From positions 18,508-82,507 of the forward strand of contig JAGFBZ010000332.1 of NCBI GenBank assembly GCA_018398805.1: a stretch of DNA of 64,000 nucleotides, read 5' to 3'. This stretch comes from Hirundichthys speculiger (lineage: Eukaryota > Chordata > Actinopteri > Beloniformes > Exocoetidae). The translations under genes were made by a program, and so were the position numbers. The stretch's first letter is position 1, and the number at the start of each line of letters is the position of its first letter. Below are positions 35,306-46,712 of the stretch, piece after piece. The notes beneath the pieces are model-generated. The model saw only the letters and a program-made list of their open reading frames with translations, was not told the DNA's origin and did no database searches.

Positions 35306-35997
35306 TTTCAAGAAAATGTTCCAACGGGGGTCACGAAAAGCTGGGACACTGCGCGCTTCTCCGCCTCCTGCCCCCGCTTTCCTCATTAATAAAAAAAAAA
35401 AAAAAAACACGTCGAAGCGGCCACCTGATTCAGATTCAGATTAATTTATTGTACCCTTGGGTAAATTTGGTTTACAATGAGTGATGCATCTCGTATTCCA
35501 CATACTATGCAAAAAATATACACTCAACAACACAGGACAAGATAAAGTGATGACAGTGCTTTGGCTAAAAGAACAAGAAGGACAGCCCCAGAATAAAAAG
35601 CAAGATATGTTTAAAACATCAGTAGATAACAAACACTAAAATATTCAAACCATCTAAAGGATAAAAAAATCGGCGAGAAACCGGCGAAGAAGCGAAGGAA
35701 CTACCGGCTGTCTCCCAGGTACAGGACAGAGCAGCTTCTCCGAGATTATTATGTGTCTGGTGATTCAGTGTTCTGCTAGTTTAGCCAGGACACGATTGAA
35801 TGGACATGAAAAGATACGTGCGAGGATCACTGGACGAGTGAAAAGCACAAACATAAAAAGGCGAGAATCCCTCACTGATCAAAAACACAAGAGGCTGTAA
35901 CAGCTGGAACACCTAAAGAAAAAAACACACTGACACACAACCAGTGTTCAGTGCTTTAGATTTCATAGCATCTACATCAGCTGTAGTAAATATAGTT

Positions 35998-36085
35998 TAT
36001 TCTGTTATCAGACACATAGTTTGTCATGACGTACCTGAAAAATGTCAGGTACGTCATGACAAACTATGTCTGATAACAGAATAAA
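35998..36085. repeat. Palindrome, about 41-bp arms (copy 2)
   Basis: TTATTCTGTTATCAGACACA ... through TCATGACGTACCTGA, loop AAAATG, and the inverted arm to GATAACAGAATAA. One single-base gap between arms. Related to 28805-28886. Confidence 0.95.
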
Positions 36086-37749
36086 TTAAACAGGCTAAAA
36101 TGATTAGTTTACAGCTGTTGAAATTCCTTTCTTTTTTTCACTTTAAATGGATTTGACCTATTTTAGTTTTTTTTTCTTGAATTTTTTTCTTTGTCATAAA
36201 ATGAATGTTTTATTGGACACAATATGTTTAAAAGTATGATAACAGTAACGTTTACAGTTATATTTGCATAAATTGTCTATATTTCATTATTTTATATACT
36301 GTATTGGGGTTAAATTTGCATAAAATGCTTAAAACGAAATTCTCAAAAATTAAAAACCGAAAAACACCGAAAATGAAAAAAATCAAAACGGAATTTGAGA
36401 AAAAATAAAACGGATTTCATAGGGCCCTACACATGGGCAGAGACATGCAAACAAAATATGAATAAGTGTAACTGAAAAAATTCCACTTCAAGAACTGATT
36501 GTTGTGCGAAAACAATTACATCATATCTGGTGGTCTGAGAGACGGCTGCAGCGCTTCGAGGGGGTGCTATAAAGTTTGCGGTCCGCCTCTAAAATAAACT
36601 ATCAAAGACAACTTCACCTAACATTTTTGGGATCTCTCAATCAACACAAAGAGATAAAGTTAAATAACTATAGTTCAGCAGTTATTATTGTCCGACTGTT
36701 TTCTGTCAGACGGACGGTGCTTTGCTGCTCTGCAGTTACTCCCGTGGTAACGCACTATTCTCTATCCTCGTCACGCTTTCATGCAAGAAAACTAGACTGA
36801 ATTTAGTTTGAGTTTTTTTCTCACACACATACGCTTCGACTATAACGGACTGTTCTCATATCGATTTTTTCAGCAGCTTTGTCTCAAATCATTCAGACGC
36901 ATCGGGAGCTACTACGAGCCAGCAGAGCTGCCGTTGATGTTTATTACATTTTTACGGTATTCTGCTCATAGTAACGTTACTAGCAGTTGTGACATGCAGA
37001 GGACTGGGATGTTTTTTACAATTTCAGGAGTTTTGACACATTCATCCACACTGGAGCTTCTCCACACGAGAAAATTTAAAATTTAAAAAATTTAAACCTT
37101 GCAAACAGTTTTGGCTTCTGATTGGCTTTGTGTCTATGTGCTTGGATTGCGTAATCAAGTTGGCGCTGTGAGCGGGGCAGTGCTGGAGACAGAAGCGCAG
37201 CTGCATCTGAGCCAAAATAATTTAGTTTTAAATCGGCCCGTTAGATTAAAAAAAGGCCGATGCCGATCTACGTAAAAATGCCAAATATCGGCGCCGATAA
37301 TCGGTCCGGCCGATAATCGGTCGATCCCTAGTTCCTACTAAACCTCTGAAACAGTTTACACTTAATTAGCTCTTTTAGTTGTTACTTGAAAGGCATACTT
37401 GAATGTTAATTGAAGCAACTTTATGTCATTGTTTACATCATTTCTTTGCACTTTATACTTGATACTACTATACAAAGTATACTATACTTTTATTTATACT
37501 TGAAACTGATTATTATGTGGACCATTTGTCCACTGGATATTTGTGTTTTATATTATTTTTTTAATTTATTTTTTACTGTATGGAATTAAATATGTGTTTG
37601 GTAAATAAAAGGAGAAAAGATAAGAGAAATCGCCATTCATTTCATATTTAATTTTAAGACAAAATAATATATCGGGATATATATCGTTATCGAGATAAAA
37701 AATTGTCTAAATCGGGATATAAAAAAAATTCCATATCGCACAGCTCTAG

Positions 37750-38983
37750 AAGGAAGAAATGCCCATGCTTTGACATTTGTTCGTTACATGCAGGACAATG
37801 CAATTCACAAGGATATTTTGTACTGTCTCCCTCTTCCTGAACATGAGACTGCAAAAGCAATGTACGATATCCTTCACAATTATATGGAGAAAAGCAACAT
37901 TCCCTGGGAGCCTATGGGGGGATTTTGCACAGACGGAGCTCCGTCTATGGCGGGACGGTGAGCTGGTCTGCGGACACTGATCATGCAGCGGGCCCCATCT
38001 GCAATATGGAATCACTGCATGATTCACCGTGAGCAGCTGGCATCTAAGGAACTGAGTGAGCCCATCGCGGACATACTGCAGCAGGTCGTAACCATGGTGA
38101 ACTACATCACGCCACATCCTCTGCGCGCACGTCTGTTTGCCAAACTATGCGCCAACATGGGCTCTGAATATGAAAATTTACTGTTTCACACAGAGGCACG
38201 GTGGTTGTCGAGAGGTAATGAGTTGGAGCAGTTTTTCAAGCTGAAAAATGAACTGTTGGCGTTTTCCATGGATGTGAAAATACGGATTTTGTCAACTTTC
38301 TGTGTGATCAGCAAAAAATGTGCCTCCTTGCATATGTAACTGACATCTTTGGAAAACTAAATGGACTTAACACTAGCATGCAGGGGAAGAACAAGAATAT
38401 TATGCAGACGAGTGACCGTATTGCTGGATTCAGGGGGAAACTCACGTACTGGAGAGAAAGCCTTTCAAAGGCAAACTTCACCCCGTTCCCCCAGCTGAAC
38501 CAGTTTTTAACGGACAACAGCATTGACAAGTGCTCTACAAAGGAGATGTGTGCCCACCTGAAACGCCTAGAAGAGCACTTTGCCACTTATTTCCCTGACT
38601 TGGACATGTCAAAGTTTGACTGGGTGAGGGACCCAATTCCACTGTGATGCCGGCCCAGTGGACCTGCCTGCCCCGCTGTTGAACAGCTGATTGAACTTTC
38701 ATGTGACAAAACGCATCAGGGATTGTATTCACGAGTAGCAGTGGAGGAATTCTGGTTTGGAGCAAGAGATGAGTACCCAGAGATCTCACTGTGGGCTTTA
38801 AAACTGTTGGTTATTTTTGGAAGCACATATTTGTGTGAAGCTGGATTTAGTGCCCTTGTGTGCATTAAGTCAGAGTATCGTTCTCGACTGGATGTTACAT
38901 CTGAGATGAGATGCGCTCTCTCCACTACAGCACCTGATTTTGAATGGCTGCAGCGACATGTGCAGGCTCAGCCTTCCCATTAA
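37750..38983 (+). pseudogene. Buster-like hAT transposase (ZBED5/SCAND3-like)
   Basis: Starts mid-protein: NAHALTFVRYMQDNAIHKDI, then FCTDGAPSMAGR (catalytic Asp context), HCMIHREQLASKEL, NYITPHPLRARLFAKLC, HTEARWLSRGNELEQFF, then frame changes near 38300 and 38645 to YVTDIFGKLNGLN and EEFWFGARDEYPEISLWALK, FGSTYLCEAGFSAL. These motifs are shared with Buster transposases and host genes derived from them. The BED finger and N-terminal part are lost. Three reading frames and a stop at 38337 show decay; it is not a domesticated intact gene. Confidence 0.88.
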
Positions 38984-39459
38984 ATATGGTGAGTTGAGAG
39001 AGACAGTCATAATACATAAAAGACAAACTTTGAAGCTGAAACTGAAGCAGTGTGGTACTGTGCATCTCTCAAATCTTCATTGTGGCTGATTTAAGATGCT
39101 GCAGCTCTTTTTTTCATATTTCATTGTTTGAGTTATTGTTTGTTTGGTATTAATTTGCACCCTTGTAAATACAAGCTCTACTGACTGTACATATCATGAC
39201 CAGGGAAAATAAAATTCTCACTTTGTGCACTAATCTCAATCTGTCTTTTCTGCCTCTATTCATAATAATATACATTATTATATAGCCTAAATGTCATCTA
39301 AAATTAATGTTAATTTGCAACATAGTATAGCAAACTATTTCATGATCAAAAACAAATTAATTTTTGCAAATAAATGTCTCTGTTTTGAATGTCTGGGGTC
39401 ATCAGAAATTTGTGACGTTAAAATGGGGCCACAAGCCAAAAAAGGTTAGGAACCACTGC
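37750..39459 (+). mobile_element. Buster/Charlie-like hAT element, 5' truncated
   Basis: The 3' terminus reads AAAAAAGGTTAGGAACCACTG, the inverse of the CAGTGGTTCCTAACC start typical of Charlie/Buster hATs. The left end is cut at the junction with the previous hAT. It contains the transposase remnant below and about 480 bp of 3' UTR. Confidence 0.85.
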
Positions 39460-40357
39460 TTTAAGGCAAACAACACACCACAGACTAATTTATATACATC
39501 ATTTACACCTTTACCGAGCACTTCTTTATATTTTCTGGCAAATAATGTTTACATCAATTCTCCATATACAGGTCTATAGCTTGGTAGAAGGTGTTCATCC
39601 AGTTTTCTTGTTAGTAGTTTCTGCTTCTTACATATTATCCTCTGAGTTTGTTTACTGTCACAACACAATCTGCTACACAACACCCCCACACTTCACAACC
39701 CAGCACACACCACACCCTCACTGTCCTGTCTTTAAATGTTTCACTGCTGGTGTTTTTTGGTCCTCTCTGACAAAATCAGGATTTAAGATAATAATAAAGA
39801 CATTAGAAATTACTGCCAGAGAGGACTGCTGAAGGACACATTCACCCTTCACACTCCCACAGAAAAAAGACTGCTATAAGATTAAATTGCATAAACATAC
39901 TAGATGGTTTTGCTAGACAATGGCACTAACCTGAATGTAAATGCAGACACACAAAAAAACAAACAAAAAAAACGTTAACTCGTGCGCATTGCGCAAATGA
40001 GAGAAGCTTCAAGTTGCGAGCCAGTGACGCATAACGTAACAGACATTTCCTTTTTCTTTAAAAAAAAAACCAATGATAATAAAATAAGAGAAATCGAGAA
40101 GACTACTTAACAAGGACAATTTATATCCCATGATGTCAAGGCGCCAGTATTACAGGCTTTTTGATTCTTAAAAAGATGTGCTTGTTGAGTGCTCGACGTG
40201 CACTGCAGCTCCTTCTGGTCCGTGCTAACACTGAGTCGAGGCTAGGCTAGGCTAGGCTAGGCTGAGATAGAGATGAACCTACATCAGTGTCCTTTACAAG
40301 GCTTGGATGCACATTGCTCAAGTGATACATCATTGTCATTGTCGATTAAGCGTATTT
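39460..40357. other. Unassigned stretch
   Basis: No coding frame that I can name. Notable only for a (GGCTA)5-like repeat at 40235-40263 and A-rich runs near 39945-39975 and 40060. Confidence 0.5.
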
Positions 40358-40962
40358 GTAAATTGTAGGGATGCACGATAACTGTTTTTTGAAACCGATA
40401 CCGATAACCGATAACTTTCAGCGCCCAATGGCCGATAACCGATACCGATAACACACACATATACCTAAGATCATTACATCAATACTATAAACAAAACCAA
40501 AAACAGTTTTGACTCTTTAAATGAACAGATATTTATTTTTTTCCAGTGAAAAACTATTAGAAGACTCTCAAACATTTTCATAAACTTATCAAACAAACCT
40601 ATTTGTTATCTCACATAAACTTAAAGTGCATTCTTATTTATATAAAAAAATAAAGGCTCTTTAAACTGAAAAAAATAAATACACATAGAAAATTAAAGAA
40701 CTGACAAGTTAAATTCAAACATTTCTACGTAAACAAACTGAAAAAGTGCATTCCTCAATAACAAAATAAAAAAATAATGCACAGTGCATAAAATACTGAC
40801 ACAAGTCTGACTGTCTTTGTAAACAAACTGAAAAAGTGCCCTCCATAGTAACAAAAAATTATGAGTTTTAATATTTCAAAAGGTGGGAAATGTTCTGAAC
40901 TGATATTGCATAGTATTTCCAACACTCAAACTTTTAGTTCTTTTAAGAGGAGAACCATTTTT

Positions 40963-42975
40963 CTACTCTTCTACCTCTGGACGGATCAAGGGAAGATTTT
41001 TTTTTTTAATGAAAAGCAGCTTCTCTGCCTTTTCACACACAAGTCTGTTTCTTTGCTCCGTCATCACATGTCCAGCAGCAGAAAATAAACGCTCGCTGTC
41101 AACACCCGTGCAAGGTGCTGACAAATATTTCCGAGCAAGCTGGGCCATGCACTCAAAGTGGGACTGGTTGCTCTTCCAGTATTCCAGCGGGCAATGGCTC
41201 ATGTGAAGTGTTGGCTCCGACAGATATGACTGGACCTAAAAGTTAACAAAGCACAGCAGAAAAATACAATCTAATTATCATGGTGTTCTGACCATTAACA
41301 TGAGTTATAAGTCGTGTCTTTAGAAAATGTCAAATAAATCTGTACACTTACTTCTGCATCAACTCTGCTGTTTTTCTGATGAATGGCAGCTTCATTGTTT
41401 TCTTCCAGTATTGCCTCAAACATTCCTAACAAGGAGTTGTTCCCATCTCCCCTGCTTCTCTTCTCTGGTGGCTCCACTGGCTGGGGAGTGGCAGCTGAAG
41501 CACCATCATTCTCCAGCAACTTTTCCTGCAGCATACCTATTGCTTGTCGTTTTGATGTGAGGGTGAAGTAGCGGTCCTTATACCTCGGGTCCACTATTGT
41601 TGCCAGATAGTACAGGGGCTCCTCCTCGATGTGACCAAAACGTGATTGCACTGCTTTTAACAGCGTGTCTTTTGATGTCTTTACTCCATGGTCTGTTGGA
41701 ACAGTTTGCTTAAGCAGACGCGTCAAGGCTTGGATGGAGGGGATAACATCTGCAGCTGTGGCTGTGGCTTTGCTGATGTTCCTGGTCAGCTGTTCACATG
41801 GATCGAGGATGGTTAGGATGTTTTCGACCAGGGTCCATTGAGGGGCGCTGAGTGTTGCGGGCAAATGATGTTCAACTGCATATGCTGCAATAGCTGGTTT
41901 CTGCACCACTAGACTTTTGAGCATGTAAAATGTGCGTAGCTATCTCTTGTTGGAGTCGTGTTTGTGGCAGCTGCAGCCGCTCTTGTAACTTCTTCAGGGC
42001 GGAGGACGCTACTTGAGAGTGTCTAAAGTGTCCAACAATCTTGCGCCCAATAGCAACACAGTCAGACACAGCTCTTTGACTTAACACAGCCTCGTTCACT
42101 GCAAGTTGTAAAGAATGGGCCATGCAGCCCAGGCTTGCAACACCACCCTCATTCTTTGCCTTTTCCATATTTCGCGCATTGTCTCGCAAGACAACATGCA
42201 CCATTTCCTTCTTAATTTTCCACCGCTGTAGCATAGCTTCAACAGTCTGGTGAATCACTGTACCTGTGTGTGAGTCGGGCAGCTCCTGGGAGTGCAACAC
42301 TGCTCTGTACAGTTTAAAGTCCGTATTTAACCACTGCGTGGTCAGACTCATCATGCTTACAGGGCTGACGTCACATGTCCATATATCCATGGTGATATAT
42401 GGACCACGTTGTTATCAATCAAAGTGTGAATACATTTCGCGATCGCATCATATTCACACTTTTACGTTGTTATCAATCAAAGTGTGAATACATTTCGCGA
42501 TCGCATCATACTTAGCTGGAAGGCACACATCAGAAAAGTAGCCACGGCTCTGCATTGTAAACCGTGGCTCCAAGTGATTAATGAGACGGGAAAAGCCTCT
42601 GTCCTCAACGAGGGTGAAGGGCTGGTCATCGAGCGCCATCATGTACGTGATTAAATCTTCAATAACCTTTGCCCGTGGATCATCTTTGGCAAACATCCTA
42701 GATTTATTAAAAACTTCGCTGATGGTTGTCGTTTTTGATGGGTTCTTTGCTGCTGGCTGGCTCACGTTAGCCTCTTTAGCAGTCCGGGCGTCCTCATACA
42801 ATTTCAACACTCCATCCAAGCGATGGTTATATTTCAGATGGCTAATCAGGTTTGATGTGTTAAAGCTTGCGCTATTTTTCCCTCCTCGCGGAATTTGCTT
42901 TGAGCACTTGTTACAGATATCTAGCGAACTATCCTCTTCGGAAACTTTAAAGAAGTTCCATACAGCAGACGCCAT
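40963..42975 (-). pseudogene. ZBED-like hAT transposase, nearly complete
   Basis: From ATG 42975: MASAVWNFFKVSEEDSS, BED finger ICNKCSKQI...HLKYNH, then VFNKSRMFAKDDPRAKVIED and RLINHLEPRF. A 58-bp tandem duplication (42407-42511) shifts the frame. Next frame: MDIWTCDVSPVSMMSLTTQW (catalytic Asp region), HVVLRDNARNMEKA, CMAHSLQLAVNEAVL. Frameshift near 41930, then MLKSLVVQKPAIAAYAVEH, LDPCEQLTRNIS, DPRYKDRYF. A 116-bp intron fits at 41351-41236 (GTAAGTG...TTTTAG), joining VDAE to VQSYLSEPTL. Final exon LARKYLSAPCTGVDSERLFS, the dimerisation domain, to EVEE at 40963. Only the duplication and one frameshift stand between this and an open frame. Confidence 0.92.
42407..42511. repeat. 58-bp tandem duplication in the hAT transposase
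   Basis: CGTTGTTATCAATCAAAGTG through CGCGATCGCATCATA occurs at 42407 and again at 42465. The second copy is followed by the true coding continuation. 58 is not a multiple of three. Confidence 0.96.
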
Positions 42976-43639
42976 CTTCTGTTTTCATCAGCACTGTGCT
43001 ATGCTGTATTCAACGTGTAACGTAAATTCCCACGTTCCCCCGTTTGCTAGTAGTTCTTTCGGGGTTTTTTTTTTCTAGTTTTTGTGTAACATGTGGGAAA
43101 ATACAGCGAATATCAATTAAAGTGATAAAAAAAAACAAAATGATGACCGAGTTAACAAGTTGTCTTCTGACATAAGGGTGTATCCTTGATTTTCCTTAAT
43201 GAGAAATCGTTTTTCTGATTATGCCGACATCACTTGAACATACCATTCACTACAGGTTATTCAGGTCTCAGTGAGAGCGAGACACAGCGTGTTGAGAAAA
43301 ATATGTTATCGGGTTATTCGTCATGATATCGGACTTATCGGGATGACGTCATAATTTCCTGTTATCGGCCCAATAGTTATCGGCCCAATAGTTATCGTGC
43401 ATCCCTAGTAAATTGCATTGCAGTGATTGCAGTACACTTGGTCATTTCCTAAAATAAAATGGTCCCACGCCACACTTCGCCACGACCTCTTCATGATTAA
43501 GCAATGACCTACAGAAGCTCGCATCTAACAAATGAGGCAAGCCAGGGTACGATGGTGAAATGTTGCCCCCTGTTGACAAATTTCTGTCGGTGGCACAGCA
43601 AAATGCATTGTTTGAGGACGTGCACTGATAACCTACATT

Positions 43640-43830
43640 CGGATTGTTAACATCTGCGACATGAACTTAATTGGGTCTTGGTCATCCTCGCTGCCCTCGG
43701 GGATGTTGAACACAAGCAGATTAGCCCTCCGAGAACGGTTTTCCAAATCATCGACCCGGTCAAAGAGGCCGGAGTTCTGTGTCTGGAGTGTTTCAAGCCG
43801 AGAATGGTAGCCGAGAACCAAAAAAAAGGA
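43640..43830 (-). pseudogene. L1-like ORF1p fragment
   Basis: Minus strand reads HSRLETLQTQNSGLFDRVDD then LENRSRRANLLVFNIPEGSE, the coiled-coil end and the RRM start of an L1-type ORF1p. About 60 codons. It is truncated on both sides; 43416-43639 beside it is unassigned. Confidence 0.75.
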
Positions 43831-45361
43831 TAAATTACTTAATTCATTAGATTGTTCAATTATTATTTTTGCCCTCAAAATATGAAAGAAGTTGCTTAAC
43901 AACAAACCCACAAACATGATGATGGAAAACACTATAAAGTGTAGGCTACCTCAGTTTCTTTACTAAAAGACTATGTCTTATTTACTCTACTACTGATCAA
44001 TTGCATACCAGTAAATTACATAGTAGGCGTTACCTTTTTGACTGGGCGGACTGGTCATCAATCACCTCAGAGTGACAGCTGTCAAGTGAAGCTACGTGAG
44101 CTTGGAGTCCAGATGACAGGCAGTGCGCCCATTGGTCTTTATTTATTTAGTTAGTTAGTTTAAATACCTAATGTTCTTTTTTTTTTTTCTTTTATAGACA
44201 AAGTTAAACATAATGTTGATTAGTGTGTGCGTGTGTCACTTTAATGAATTGTCGAACCAAAAAAAAAAAAAAAAACGGCAGTGAGAGGTCACACTGTCTG
44301 GTCAAAACAAAAGCACCGGGTCTATTACGAATAAAGTTTACCAGAATCTCTACTGACTATAAATAATTACGGACCGACATAAAAGCGAGCGGAGGAAAAC
44401 TTGTATTGAAGTGAGACGAGACGTGAGCTGTCAGACGTGAGTGATCGACAGAGAGGTTATCACTGTGTGTGTGTGTGTGTGTGTGAAAGAGAGAGAGAGA
44501 GAGAGAGGTGGCACAGAATGCACTGCAGCCAAACAGCGCAGCACTAGAAAATCAAAATTAATTCATTATAACACAAACCTATGTGCGCTGATCAGTTCTC
44601 AAGCACTGCCGTGTCGCTTGTATGCATTGCATTTTTTTTTTTTTTGCCCGACATTTTTTTTTCCCCCGACATTGTAGCCGGGGCGCTCGAGATTTCAGGC
44701 AGGGCGGGGCGCCTGGCCAAATAAAGTCTGCAGGAAACCCTGACTTTGAAGAATGAGGCATTTTGGAAGGTTAAGTTACGACACTTTCATTTTATAAACG
44801 GAGACTCAAGTGGACTGTGGCTTCATGTTTGTCCATTTTTCTATGCTGATTTTTCATGAACCTTACTATGTCATTTCTACTGGGTATTGGATTTATTATG
44901 GCTCAAACATCAGGAAATAATGAGCAAGGACTTCATGTGATTGGTCTTTTGATTTCATCCACATCTGTGCGAAAGCACATCATGAACAATTAGATGTGAT
45001 TATTCTCTGACAATGGGAGACATTCTTGTTTATAAAATAATATGATACAATATGATTATAATACAATATTACAGACATTGTGACTTATCCTATTAGATGT
45101 GCATGAAAATGTGATTTGACAATGGTATATGTGACATATAAGTTGTATTACCACTTGAGACCGTGCGTCTGTGTCTTTTGGCCGCTTTGGGCCTCCGTAC
45201 CGTACGTTCTGATATAGAGGCGCATTTGAAATCTTGACAACGGAGAGCGTGACCAGACTTCAAAAACAACAATAACAAGAACCACACGTGATTGCAACAA
45301 AAGCCAAAAACCAACTCTTAACAATTGATGCTCCTCTCTGAAACGTCCTCCAGTCACTTAC
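43831..45361. other. Unassigned stretch with simple repeats
   Basis: Contains poly-A at 44259-44275, a GT/GA microsatellite at 44463-44507 and poly-T at 44632-44645. TCTGCAGGAAACCCTGA at 44728-44744 resembles a DNA-transposon terminus (inverse TCAGGGTTTCCTGCAG) without a visible partner. No gene seen. Confidence 0.5.
44463..44507. repeat. (GT)n(GA)n compound microsatellite
   Basis: About eleven GT units followed by about ten GA units. Confidence 0.97.
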
Positions 45362-45533
45362 CTGTCGTGTTTGTCTTTATTTCGGGTCTCCAGGTGACAT
45401 CCAGCAGTCTGCTCTGACGGTCGATCTCTTCTTCATACTGGACGACGATTCTTTCAATCTCCGTGAATATTTCTCCAGCAGCAGCAGTCAGTCGCTCGCT
45501 GATAAACTCTCTCAGATAGTGAACCGAAGACAT
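45362..45533 (-). CDS. C2H2 zinc-finger gene, exon 1
   Basis: 172 bp from ATG at 45533 (MSSVHYLREFISERLTAAAG) through EEEIDRQSRLLDVTW to a phase-1 donor GTAAGTGA at 45361. An upstream in-frame ATG at 45569 would add 12 residues; I prefer 45533 because the paralogous exon at 6221 starts at the equivalent codon. The last base plus the first bases of exon 2 (25871) make GAT, giving a clean join to DVPQQHV. Intron 1 would be about 19.5 kb. The gene orientation and order (exon 1, acidic exon, finger exon) fit, but continuity across the transposon-filled intron is inference. Confidence 0.7.
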
Positions 45534-46710
45534 TGTTGCTGCAGAAACTCCAATATTCAGCTGTGACACGAAAACTCAACCGGCCTCCCTCTGAATTTAC
45601 ACACGCTACGATTTCCGCCGGTGTCACACTGTTAGCGCTCCGACGGTGGACGACGGTTTTCCTTTTATTTCCGCTTTTTTTTTTTTAATGAATGTAACGC
45701 GACATTTAAGTGGCGCATTTTACTTTGTAAAAACGAGAACAAACCGAACGTGTTTGTTTATTTAACAACCACATTTATAAAGACGAAGGTAAAATAACAC
45801 CTTTTACAAAAAGAGTATGGCTAAAACTGAACATTAAAATCAACCACAGAAAAGGTTTCATACTGTAAAAAAATTTTAACTCATAATTGTTTATTAAACC
45901 CACTTGTGGAAAATTGACTTGTCGCAGTACCAGCATACATGGCAGAAAAAACTATATAAAAATATGTGGAATAAACATCTGCAATTGCAATAAAATAGAC
46001 AAACAAAATAGACAAATATATACAGAAATATTCACAATGTACAGGATTTTTTTATAAAAGAAAACACAAAATAAATATATACTAGGGAGGTCATGGGTGG
46101 CAAATGAAATAAATAAAAATAATTGTAATAAATAATTGTAACATATAATTTGACCGGGGAGCCAGTAAAAGAAAGAAAAAAAGAAAGCGGAGACAGGACA
46201 GACAGAGGATGGAGGACAGAGAGAGGAGAGCACATGAATGACTGAATGAAATGACTACATAAACAGATGCAGGTAGCAGCACTGAGATGAGATGGTCAGA
46301 GGACTAGATCACTGCTCACCACGCCAGCCGACACCCCGAACACATCTACACACACAGGTGGAGGTAAACGCTGGGATGGACAGAGGAGGGAACTACAGGT
46401 CAGCATGAAACTCAGGAAACTCTGGCCTGCAAACATACAGAAAGAAAAGAGAAAAGATAGTGATAGCTGAAAAAAAATTTAAAAGAGAAACATTTACTTT
46501 CTATTTGTTGTTAACACTCTCAATAGCAAGAATATTTGGGTACTCTAAACAGTAAATAAATACAATTTAACTGTTTACTTGGTCACAAATGTGTTTGAAA
46601 ACAACCAACTGTCATTAATTTACAATTAATCTTATTATCTCTATACAGTGTAAAACACTGGTGTTTGTATGTGATGCATTTTAATGTTGTTTTAGCAATA
46701 CTTTTATATG
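45534..46710. other. Upstream flank of the ZNF gene and unassigned sequence
   Basis: 45570-45660 is collinear with 6260-6315 upstream of the paralogous exon 1, so it is probably 5' UTR and promoter; no TATA box is seen. Beyond about 45700 I find no frame or repeat I can name. Confidence 0.5.
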
Positions 46711-46712
46711 TA

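Larger units (their letters stand above)
34949..36428. mobile_element. hAT element, AGAGCCCTATGGAATCCGTG termini
   Basis: The left end AGAGCCCTATGGAATCCGT and right end CGGATTTCATAGGGCCCT are inverted copies. Flanking octamers ACACATGT (34941-34948) and ACACATGG (36429-36436) match at 7 of 8 positions. Subterminal CGGAATCACGG-type repeats. Contains a SINE (35112-35305), a segment starting ATTCAGATTCAGATTAATTT (35423) that looks like a LINE/SINE 3' end on the minus strand, and the palindrome at 35998-36085. 35820-36160 matches the inverse of 28745-29110. No transposase. Confidence 0.82.
34538..37330. mobile_element. hAT element, TAGTGATCGACCGAT / ATCGGTCGATCCCTA
   Basis: Starts TAGTGATCGACCGATATGG and ends GATAATCGGTCGATCCCTA. 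Perfect 8-bp duplications GTTCCTAC lie at 34530-34537 and 37331-37338. Rich in CCGATA/TATCGG words at both ends. No transposase frame. Another hAT occupies 34949-36428. Parts at 36430-37250 are unassigned single-copy-looking sequence. Confidence 0.92.
34075..37749 (+). mobile_element. hAT element 3' part, ends CATATCGCACAGCTCT, with nested hATs
   Basis: Transposase C-terminus at 34110-34423, 3' UTR, then the terminus AAAATTCCATATCGCACAGCTCT at 37727-37749. A hAT (34538-37330) is inserted in the 3' UTR. The 5' part is not seen. It is inserted in, or abuts, the Buster-like element that starts at 37750. Confidence 0.7.
40366..43407. mobile_element. Complete hAT element, GGGATGCACGATAAC family
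   Basis: Starts TAGGGATGCACGATAACTG and ends TATCGTGCATCCCTA. Perfect 8-bp target-site duplications GTAAATTG at 40358-40365 and 43408-43415. 3042 bp. The transposase is on the minus strand. Subterminal repeats of the form GATAACCGATACC. Deleted relatives are at 27443-28728 and 5096-5161. It is in intron 1 of the ZNF gene. Confidence 0.95.

Noticed and set aside
37750..38983. Domesticated ZBED5/SCAND3-like host gene
   Set aside because: Three frame changes, a stop and loss of the N-terminus, with a transposon terminus 480 bp downstream, indicate a dead transposon copy.
40235..40263. (GGCTA)n as a satellite or recombination signal
   Set aside because: Only about five units; an ordinary short tandem repeat.
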